Assembly: GCA_964513445.1 (NCBI GenBank)
Contig: CAZEMM010000037.1
Location: forward strand, 1 to 18,245
Source: Butyricicoccus_A sp964513445
Lineage (GTDB): Bacteria; Bacillota; Clostridia; Oscillospirales; Butyricicoccaceae
DNA: 18,245 nucleotides
Direction: 5' to 3'
In this document: positions 12,403 to 18,245 of the stretch, in pieces
Layout: each line of letters begins with the position of its first letter
Position numbering within the stretch: the stretch's first letter is position 1
The notes under the pieces: generated by a model
Told to the model about the DNA's origin: nothing
What the model saw: the letters and a program-made list of their open reading frames with translations, nothing else
Database searches by the model: none
Translations under genes and position numbers: made by a program

Positions 12403-14894
12403 GTATTGAGAATAAATACCGTGTACATGAGGTCGCCAAGGATTTTGGCACGAGCACCAAGGAGATTACCGATGTGCTCACCGAATACGCACAGACCCCG
12501 AAAAATCATATGCAGGTTTTGGAGACGAATGAGCTGAATCTGATATTTGATTATATGACGAAAAAGCACCCTGTGGATAACATGGAAGAGGTGCTCAGCC
12601 GTCAGGCAGCGGAGCGCAAGGCGCCGACGACGCAGGTGGTTCGCACACAGCAGCCGGTCAGCCGCAAGGCGGCAAAGGCGGCGCGCGAGGCGAAAAAGCC
12701 GGAGCCAAAGAAGGAAGTGCGCAAGCAGGAACCGAAAAAACAGGAGCCGAAGCGCGAGCCGGTCAAAGGAGCTGTGTCGGCGGAGCAGAAGCCGCGTCAG
12801 GACAAAAAGAAGCGTCCGGCAAAGCCGCATGAGCTGCGCCAGACGCTGCGTCCGCAGGGCTCCGGCGAGCAGGCGACTTCGATGGTTACCACGGAAGACA
12901 GCCAGAAGAATAAGGGCAAGCGGATTCACCGCATTGACACGCGAGGCAGCGGCAATGTCAATTTGGCGCGCTACGATGAGCGCATCGACGCGCTGGTTCC
13001 GCAGAAAGCGGATCGCATGAAGCAGGGCAAGCAGAAAATCACCCGCAAGGCGGATTCGCGCAAGCCGTTCTCCAATAAGCGCCGTCAGGAGGAGCAGGAG
13101 AAATTTAAGCGTTTGCAGCGTCAGCAAAAGCAGATCAAAAAGGTACAGCTGACCGTCAAGATTCCGGATGAAATCAACGTCGGCGAGCTGGCTTCCCGTC
13201 TCAAGCGCACGGCGGCGGACGTCATCAAGGAGCTGCTCAAGCTGGGCGTCATGGCAAATATCTCGCAGGCCGTTGATTTTGATACCGCGGCGATCGTCGC
13301 AGAGGAGATGGGCGCAAAGGTCGAGAAGGAGGTCTTTGTCACCATCGAGGAGAAGCTGTTTGACGAGAGCGAGGACAAGGAGGAGAACCTTGAGCCGAGA
13401 AGCCCGGTCGTCGTTGTCATGGGTCACGTCGACCACGGCAAGACCTCGCTGCTGGATACTATCCGTAAGACGGATGTTGTGGCGGGCGAGGCTGGCGGCA
13501 TCACGCAGCACATTGGCGCGTACCGCGTCAAAGTCAACGGCCGTTCGGTCACATTCCTTGATACGCCGGGTCACGCGGCGTTTACGTCCATGCGTGCGCG
13601 TGGCGCGAAAGCGACGGATATTGCAATCCTGGTTGTCGCGGCGGATGACGGCATTATGCCGCAGACGATCGAGGCAATCAACCACGCGAAGGCGGCGAAG
13701 ATTCCGATCATTGTCGCGGTCAACAAGATTGACAAGGAAAATGCGGATCCCGACCGTGTGCTGCAGCAGCTGACCGAATATGAGCTGGTTCCGGAGGAAT
13801 GGGGCGGCGATACCGTCGTTTGCAAGATTTCGGCAAAGTATGGCCAGGGCATTGACAACCTGCTCGAGATGGTGCTGCTGACGGCGGACATGCAGGAGCT
13901 GAAGGCGAACCCGAACCGTCAGGCAAAGGGCACGGTCATCGAGGCGAAGCTGGATAAGGGCCGCGGCCCGGTGGCGACCGTGCTGGTACAGAACGGCACG
14001 CTGCATTCCGGCGATACCGTTATTGCGGGCAAGGCGGTCGGCCGTGTGCGCGTCATGACGGATGAGCGCGGACGCAAGCTGGAAGATGCCGGCCCGTCGG
14101 TTCCGGTCGAGATCATTGGCCTGGGCGAGGTGCCGGATGCAGGCGATATCTTCTACGCGGTCGACAACGAGCGCATGGCGCGTGAGCTGGTCGAGCAGCG
14201 CAAGGAGAAGGAGAAAGAAGAACGCAACCAGGCGCTGCATAAGGTCACGCTGGAGAACCTGTTTGACACCATCCAGCAGGGCAATATGAAGGAACTCAAC
14301 ATCATCATCAAGGCGGATGTACAGGGCTCGGTCGAGGCGCTGCAAGGCTCTCTGCTCAAGCTGTCCAATGACGAGGTGCGCGTGAGCATCATCCACGGCG
14401 CGGTCGGCGCGGTCAATGAGTCGGATGTCATGCTGGCGGCGGCCTCCAATGCGATCATCGTCGGCTTCAACGTGCGGCCGACGCATGCGGCGCAGGATTC
14501 CGCGCATCAGCAGGATGTTGAAATTCGCCTCTATCGTGTCATCTACGACTGTATCGAGGAGATGGAGCAGGCGATGAAGGGCATGCTCGACCCGAAATTC
14601 AAGGAAGTGGTCGTCGGTCATGCGGAGATCCGTCAGACATTCAAGGTCTCGGGCGTCGGCACGATTGCGGGCGCATATGTGCAGGACGGCAAGATCGTAC
14701 GCGCGTGCGAGGTGCGCATTGTGCGCGACGGCATCGTCATCCACGAGGGGCATCTCTCGTCGCTCAAGCGCTTCAAGGACGACGTCAAGGAAGTGGCGTC
14801 CGGCTATGAATGCGGTATGGGCATTGAAAATTATAACGATCTGAAGGAGGGCGACGTCATCGAGTCGTTCGTCATGGAGCAGATCAAGGTATAA
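12399..14894 (+). CDS. infB: Translation initiation factor IF-2
   Basis: IF-2 is the GTPase that places fMet-tRNA in the P site and promotes subunit joining. The 831-residue product starts with an IF2_N domain (NKYRVHEVAKDFGTSTKEIT). A long Lys/Pro/Glu-rich linker of repeated KKPEPKK-type units follows (about residues 75-150), then a second IF2_N-like domain near 250-300. The G domain has GHVDHGKT (342-349), DTPGHAAF (near 388) and NKID (442-445). Domain II and the fMet-tRNA-binding C-terminal domain complete it. GGAGGTGA (12385-12392) precedes the ATG, which overlaps the previous stop by four bases. A terminator-like hairpin follows directly. Confidence 0.98.
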   Translation: MSIENKYRVHEVAKDFGTSTKEITDVLTEYAQTPKNHMQVLETNELNLIFDYMTKKHPVDNMEEVLSRQAAERKAPTTQVVRTQQPVSRKAAKAAREAKKPEPKKEVRKQEPKKQEPKREPVKGAVSAEQKPRQDKKKRPAKPHELRQTLRPQGSGEQATSMVTTEDSQKNKGKRIHRIDTRGSGNVNLARYDERIDALVPQKADRMKQGKQKITRKADSRKPFSNKRRQEEQEKFKRLQRQQKQIKKVQLTVKIPDEINVGELASRLKRTAADVIKELLKLGVMANISQAVDFDTAAIVAEEMGAKVEKEVFVTIEEKLFDESEDKEENLEPRSPVVVVMGHVDHGKTSLLDTIRKTDVVAGEAGGITQHIGAYRVKVNGRSVTFLDTPGHAAFTSMRARGAKATDIAILVVAADDGIMPQTIEAINHAKAAKIPIIVAVNKIDKENADPDRVLQQLTEYELVPEEWGGDTVVCKISAKYGQGIDNLLEMVLLTADMQELKANPNRQAKGTVIEAKLDKGRGPVATVLVQNGTLHSGDTVIAGKAVGRVRVMTDERGRKLEDAGPSVPVEIIGLGEVPDAGDIFYAVDNERMARELVEQRKEKEKEERNQALHKVTLENLFDTIQQGNMKELNIIIKADVQGSVEALQGSLLKLSNDEVRVSIIHGAVGAVNESDVMLAAASNAIIVGFNVRPTHAAQDSAHQQDVEIRLYRVIYDCIEEMEQAMKGMLDPKFKEVVVGHAEIRQTFKVSGVGTIAGAYVQDGKIVRACEVRIVRDGIVIHEGHLSSLKRFKDDVKEVASGYECGMGIENYNDLKEGDVIESFVMEQIKV

Positions 14895-14903
14895 AAAAAT
14901 TCC

Positions 14904-14953
14904 ACCGCGGGCGGGGTGTGCGCATGACGCCGCCCGCCTGCGGTTTTTGTTTT
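14904..14953 (+). terminator. Terminator-like hairpin between infB and rbfA
   Basis: GCGGGCGG (14907-14914) pairs with CCGCCCGC (14930-14937), and ACC/GGT extends it across a small bulge. TTTTTGTTTT (14944-14953) follows, and seven A residues stand before the stem (14893-14899). This has all parts of a strong intrinsic terminator, yet it is in the middle of a conserved operon and 21 bases before rbfA. It probably limits, rather than stops, readthrough into rbfA-nrnA-truB-ribF. Confidence 0.75.
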
Positions 14954-14973
14954 GGAACAAAAGGAGAAATACC

Positions 14974-15327
14974 ATGTCTCAGAGAAGGGAACGCATCAGC
15001 GAGGAATTTCAGAAGGCATTGTCAGAGTCCATCTGTGCGCTCAAGGATCCGCGCGTGCATGAAGCGATGGTCTCGGTTACCCGCTGTGAGGTGACGGGCG
15101 ATTTGCGCTACGCAAAGGCATTTATCAGCGTGTTTGGCTCCGACCAGCAGAAGAAGGACGTTATGCGCGGGCTGAAATCCGCGTCCGGCTATCTGCGCCG
15201 CGATGTGGCGGCGAAAATTCGGCTGCGCTACGCGCCGGAAATTCTCTTTACGTTGGATGAATCCATCACACACGGCGCGCACATCAATGCAATGCTGCAT
15301 GAGCTGGAAGAGGAGGGAAAGCTGTGA
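14974..15327 (+). CDS. rbfA: 30S ribosome-binding factor RbfA
   Basis: RbfA is a KH-fold protein that binds pre-30S subunits near helix 1 of 16S rRNA and supports cold-shock-era maturation. The 117-residue product contains RRERISEEFQKALSESI, the KH core RDVAAKIRLRYAPEILFTLDES and the short acidic tail ELEEEGKL. AAAGGAG (14960-14966) precedes the ATG at 14974. An upstream TTG at 14947 would start inside the T tract of the terminator and was rejected. The stop overlaps the next start (GTGA). Confidence 0.95.
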   Translation: MSQRRERISEEFQKALSESICALKDPRVHEAMVSVTRCEVTGDLRYAKAFISVFGSDQQKKDVMRGLKSASGYLRRDVAAKIRLRYAPEILFTLDESITHGAHINAMLHELEEEGKL

Positions 15328-16283
15328 TCGGAACGGCTGCGCGCGCCGCAGAGGTTTTGCTCGCGGCGGACAACATTCTGATTCTGACACACCGCCGTCC
15401 GGACGGCGACACGACGGGCAGCGCAGGTGCGCTGTGCACCGCGCTGCGCGAAATTGGTAAGACCGCCTATGTGGCGGAAAATGAGGATATCACGCCGCGC
15501 TATGCCGATTTGATTGTGCCATTTGCACCGCCGGCGGACTTCGAGCCGGACTTTGTTGTCAGCGTAGACTGCGCGGACGCGGGCATGGTCGCGCAATCCA
15601 TGCAGCGATATGTGCCGCAGATTGGGCTTGTGATCGACCACCACCGCTCGAACGAGGGTTTCGGGCGCGAAAATTACGTGGTGGCGTCGCGCGCCGCGTG
15701 TGCGGAGATCATCCTCGAGGTGATTGAACAAATGGGCATTGCGCTCGACCGCGACATTGCGTATGGCATCTATATAGGCGCGTCCACCGACACCGGCTGC
15801 TTCAAGTTTTCCAACACGACGGCAAATACGCATATCGTGGCGGCGAAGTGCCTGGAGGCGGGCATTGACGGCGGCGAGATCAACCGCGCACTGTTTGAAA
15901 CCAAATCAAAGGCGCGCTATCAGATCGAGGGCAGGCTGTTTTCGACGATGGAATTTTACCATGATGAGAAGGTCGCCGTCGCGCGCATTTCCCGTCAGGC
16001 GCGCCAGGAGACCGGCGCGGATTGGGACGATCTGGACGCCATCGCGGGCATTCCGCGGCAGATTGAGGGCGTAGAGGTCGGCCTGACGCTGACCGAGATG
16101 GACAATGGAGATACCAAGCTGTCCGTGCGCACAACCAGGGAGGTAGATGCGGCGCGCATCTGCCAGCAGCTGGGCGGCGGCGGACATCTGCGCGCGGCGG
16201 GCGCGACGCTTCCGTGCCCGATGGAGGAAGCGGTATGCCGCGTGCTGGAGGCGACAGAAAGGGTGTATCGCGGTGAAGGGTGA
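15324..16283 (+). CDS. nrnA: DHH-family oligoribonuclease/pAp phosphatase (NrnA-like)
   Basis: Proteins of this family degrade short oligoribonucleotides (nanoRNA) and dephosphorylate 3'-phosphoadenosine 5'-phosphate. The 319-residue product has the DHH motifs: HRRPDGDTTGS (H23, D27, D29), VDCAD (D82), VIDHHRSN (D105, H106, H107) and ASTDTGCFKFSN (D156). The DHHA1 substrate-binding motif LGGGGHLRAAGA (283-294) is near the end. All metal ligands are present. The start is a GTG overlapping the rbfA stop by four bases, with AGGAGGG at 15311-15317. The rbfA-nrnA-truB order is common in Bacillota. NrnA is the likeliest member, although a c-di-AMP/pApA-preferring relative cannot be excluded. Confidence 0.9.
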   Translation: MIGTAARAAEVLLAADNILILTHRRPDGDTTGSAGALCTALREIGKTAYVAENEDITPRYADLIVPFAPPADFEPDFVVSVDCADAGMVAQSMQRYVPQIGLVIDHHRSNEGFGRENYVVASRAACAEIILEVIEQMGIALDRDIAYGIYIGASTDTGCFKFSNTTANTHIVAAKCLEAGIDGGEINRALFETKSKARYQIEGRLFSTMEFYHDEKVAVARISRQARQETGADWDDLDAIAGIPRQIEGVEVGLTLTEMDNGDTKLSVRTTREVDAARICQQLGGGGHLRAAGATLPCPMEEAVCRVLEATERVYRGEG

Positions 16284-17193
16284 ATCGCGTTATCACGGCG
16301 TGCTGCTCATTGATAAGCCGAAGGATTTTACGTCGTTTGACGTCGTAGCGAAGCTGCGCGGCATATTGCAGGAACGCCGCATCGGGCATGGCGGGACGCT
16401 TGACCCGATGGCGACCGGCGTGCTGCCGATTTTTGTGGGCGGCGCGACCAGAGCGGCGGATATGGCCGTGGCACAGGACAAGTCATATACGGCGGCCTTC
16501 CAGCTGGGCTATGCGACGGATACGCAGGACAGCACGGGCAGCGAGACAGCGCGCTCGGATAAACGCGCTGTGGAGGCGGCGGTGATACAGGCAGTCGAGG
16601 CGATGCGCGGTAAGCAGCAGCAGGTGCCGCCGATGTATTCCGCCGTCAAGGTGAATGGTCAGAGGCTGTACGAGCTGGCGCGCCGCGGCGTGCAGGTCGA
16701 ACGCAAGCCGCGCACAATCACCGTGCACGAGGCCAGGCTGGTCGACTTTGACGCGGACAGCCAGCGGGGCGTTTTGCGTGTGCGCTGCTCCAAGGGCACG
16801 TATGTGCGCACGCTGGTACACGATCTTGGCGAGACGCTGGGCACCCATGCGGTGATGACGGCGCTGCGGCGCACGGCCTCCGGACGGTATGACCTCAGCC
16901 AGTGCTATACGCTGGAAGAGGTGCAGGCTGCGGCGGACAACGATGCGCTCCAGACGCTGATACAGGGCACGGATAGTCTGTTTATGGAGTATCCGGCGGT
17001 GACAATCGACGCATACGGCTTTGAGCGCGCGTGCAATGGCGCCTTTATTACGCCGGAGCACGTGAAAGACATGCCAAAGCGCGCCGGCACGCTGTGCCGC
17101 GTGTATTATAACGGCGCGTTCTGGATGCTTGGACAGGTAAACGAGCTGGAGCGCGGCGGGTTCGCATTGTTTTATAAAAAAAGATTTCGTTGA
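16273..17193 (+). CDS. truB: tRNA pseudouridine-55 synthase TruB
   Basis: TruB converts uridine 55 in the T loop of nearly all tRNAs to pseudouridine. The 306-residue product shows GVLLIDKPKDFTSFDVV and RIGHGGTLDPMATGVLPIF, with the catalytic aspartate D44 in GTLDP. Further motifs are QQQVPPMYSAVKVNGQRLYE and CSKGTYVRTLVHDLG, and a short PUA-like region forms the C-terminus. I placed the start at the GTG at 16273, giving the usual family N-terminus and an 11-base overlap with nrnA. Upstream in-frame sequence is a shadow of nrnA. The ribosome site AAGGGTG is modest, so translation is probably coupled to nrnA. Confidence 0.94.
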   Translation: MKGESRYHGVLLIDKPKDFTSFDVVAKLRGILQERRIGHGGTLDPMATGVLPIFVGGATRAADMAVAQDKSYTAAFQLGYATDTQDSTGSETARSDKRAVEAAVIQAVEAMRGKQQQVPPMYSAVKVNGQRLYELARRGVQVERKPRTITVHEARLVDFDADSQRGVLRVRCSKGTYVRTLVHDLGETLGTHAVMTALRRTASGRYDLSQCYTLEEVQAAADNDALQTLIQGTDSLFMEYPAVTIDAYGFERACNGAFITPEHVKDMPKRAGTLCRVYYNGAFWMLGQVNELERGGFALFYKKRFR

Positions 17194-17228
17194 TGCGGAG
17201 GACGCATGAGCGAAGGGAGAGGAATGAC

Positions 17229-18137
17229 ATGGGACAACACGTAAAGCGCGCCATTGCGCTGGGGTACTTTGACGGTGTACATCGCGGGCATCAGGAGCTG
17301 ATGCGGCTGGCGGTGCAGCGTGCGCGGGAAAATGACGCGATGTCGGCTGTTTTTACGTTTGATACGCACCCCAATTCTGTCATCAGCGGACAGGCTGTGC
17401 CGCTCATCACAACGCCGTCGCAGCGCGGGGCGGAGATCCGTGAGCTGGGCGGCGTGGATGAGGTGATCTTTGCGCATTTTGACGATAAGCTGCGCAACAT
17501 GGACTGGATTCGGTTTATTGAGGATGTGCTCGTCGGGCAGTTTCACGCCTGTTGGGTGATTACCGGAGAGAACAACCGGTTCGGCTATCGCGGACAGGGC
17601 ACGCCCGCAGGGCTTCAGCGCGAGTGCAAGCGGCTGGGTATCGGCTGTGATATCGTCAGCAGCGTGCGCGTCGACGGCATTGTGGTCAGCTCGACCTATA
17701 TCCGGCAGCAGATCGCTATGGGTGATATAAAGCGGGCGCGCGTCTTTTTGGGGCATCCGTATACGATTGCGGGCGTCGTGCAGCATGGGCGGCGCGTCGG
17801 GCGTACGCTCGGCTTTCGCACGGTCAACCTGACGCTGCCGCCGGAGATGCAGGCGCCGCCGTTTGGCGTGTATATTTCCCGCGTCATTATCAAGGGAAAG
17901 GCGCACCCCGCGGTGACCAACATCGGCGTACACCCGACGTTTGGCGAGGGCGAGGTCGCATGCGTTGAGCCGCATATTCTTGACTTTGACGGCGATGTAT
18001 ATGGGCAGATGATTCGGGTCGAGCTGCTGGACTTTCTGCGGCGTGAGCGGCAGTTTGCGGACAGCGAATCGCTCAAGGCGGCGATCACACACGACATCGA
18101 GCAGACACGGCAGTATTTTGCAGATCATCCGGAATAG
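17229..18137 (+). CDS. ribF: Bifunctional riboflavin kinase/FAD synthetase RibF
   Basis: RibF phosphorylates riboflavin to FMN and then adenylylates it to FAD. The 302-residue product has the nucleotidyltransferase domain with LGYFDGVHRGHQEL (HxGH at residues 18-21), FTFDTHP and STYIRQQI. The kinase domain starts at about residue 175, with GRTLGFRTVNL, FGVYISRV, NIGVHPTFG and the catalytic glutamate region EPHILDFDGDVYG. The usual kinase motif GFPTAN reads GFRTVN here, keeping Thr and Asn but not Pro. The start is the ATG at 17229 after AGGGAGAGG; a TTG at 17190 would overlap truB and was rejected. It is the last gene of the operon before a terminator. Confidence 0.95.
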   Translation: MGQHVKRAIALGYFDGVHRGHQELMRLAVQRARENDAMSAVFTFDTHPNSVISGQAVPLITTPSQRGAEIRELGGVDEVIFAHFDDKLRNMDWIRFIEDVLVGQFHACWVITGENNRFGYRGQGTPAGLQRECKRLGIGCDIVSSVRVDGIVVSSTYIRQQIAMGDIKRARVFLGHPYTIAGVVQHGRRVGRTLGFRTVNLTLPPEMQAPPFGVYISRVIIKGKAHPAVTNIGVHPTFGEGEVACVEPHILDFDGDVYGQMIRVELLDFLRRERQFADSESLKAAITHDIEQTRQYFADHPE

Positions 18138-18151
18138 GCGGAACGGGATGG

Positions 18152-18187
18152 AACGCCCGAATCTCTTGCGCAGGGATTCGGGCGTTT
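18152..18187 (+). terminator. Intrinsic terminator after ribF
   Basis: AACGCCCGAATC (18152-18163) is perfectly complementary to GATTCGGGCGTT (18175-18186), a 12-bp stem with an 11-base loop, followed by only a short T-rich run (TTTCT, counting the two stem T residues). The stem is strong, but the T tract is cut short by the element that begins at 18194, as expected if an insertion landed within or just after the tract. Confidence 0.85.
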
Positions 18188-18193
18188 CTGTGC

Positions 18194-18245
18194 GTGCGCC
18201 TGGTGAGCGCACGTTCTATAGGGTGAAAGACCCGAATCCGCCCGG
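18194..18245 (+). mobile_element. 5' end of a group IIC self-splicing intron (partial, cut by window edge)
   Basis: From GTGCGCCTGG onward the sequence follows the 5' end of bacterial group IIC introns. The GTGYG intron start is followed by a first hairpin (CGTGCGC 18193-18199 with GCGCACG 18207-18213), then CTATAGGGTGAAAGACCC (18216-18233) and GAA. This closely parallels the domain I start of the Oceanobacillus iheyensis group IIC ribozyme as I remember it (GUGUGCCCGG, then CUAUAGGGUGAGAGUCCC and GAA). Group IIC introns insert just behind intrinsic terminators, and this one begins seven bases after the ribF terminator stem. The rest of the ribozyme and any reverse transcriptase/maturase gene lie beyond the window. 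Confidence 0.72.

Noticed and set aside
12294..14975. An 893-codon open frame on the minus strand opposite infB
   Set aside because: It lies antisense to a clear IF-2 gene, its translation shows no recognisable domain and is Leu/Arg/Asp-rich in the way expected from reading a G+C-biased gene backwards, and it has no ribosome site.
17172..18212. A 346-codon open frame on the minus strand opposite ribF
   Set aside because: It is antisense to a well-supported ribF and includes both arms of its terminator; no motifs were recognised.
1..18245. tRNA, rRNA or CRISPR arrays
   Set aside because: I saw no cloverleaf-type sequence, no rRNA conserved blocks and no regularly spaced direct repeats in any spacer.

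Overview
The window is a stretch of a low-GC-lineage (Bacillota) chromosome with a fairly GC-rich coding bias. Gene order (secY-adk-map-infA-rpmJ-rpsM-rpsK-rpsD-rpoA-rplQ, then rimP-nusA-rnpM-L7Ae-infB-rbfA-nrnA-truB-ribF), strong AGGAGG ribosome binding sites, a NusA of 366 residues without the extra C-terminal repeats of Proteobacteria, and an S4 protein without zinc cysteines all point to class Clostridia, probably an Oscillospiraceae/Butyricicoccaceae-like gut anaerobe. The genus cannot be fixed from the sequence alone. All genes are on the + strand.

Region 1 (1-5174) is the distal end of the ribosomal protein/RNA polymerase supercluster. It holds the last codons of secY, then adenylate kinase, methionine aminopeptidase, IF-1, bL36, uS13, uS11, uS4, RNA polymerase alpha and bL17, closed by a strong intrinsic terminator (5125-5174). 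The spacers are not all plain. Hairpins lie between map and infA, just before rpmJ, and before rplQ. The 240-base rpoA-rplQ gap contains a 124-base imperfect palindrome (4539-4662) with a terminator-like centre that looks like a small inserted repeat.

Region 2 (5231-9883) is a four-gene cassette with its own extended -10 promoter: a 474-residue polysaccharide flippase, an ATP-grasp ligase, a PHP-domain phosphoesterase and a NodB-type deacetylase with an SLH-like tail. It sits between two housekeeping operons. It is best read as an uncharacterised cell-surface glycan or cell-wall modification locus whose substrate cannot be deduced.

Region 3 (9936-18187) is the nusA-infB translation/RNA operon. 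It starts from an extended -10 promoter, followed by a leader hairpin with a GCAA tetraloop and a poor U tract (a candidate NusA-dependent attenuator). It then encodes RimP, NusA, RnpM, an L7Ae-family protein, IF-2, RbfA, an NrnA-like DHH phosphoesterase, TruB and RibF. Several genes overlap by 4 to 11 bases, and a strong terminator-like hairpin separates infB from rbfA. The operon ends at a 12-bp-stem terminator after ribF.

Region 4 (18194-18245): seven bases after that terminator stem, the sequence changes to what I recognise as the 5' end of a group IIC self-splicing intron, cut off by the window edge. Its position fits the known habit of group IIC introns of inserting behind intrinsic terminators.
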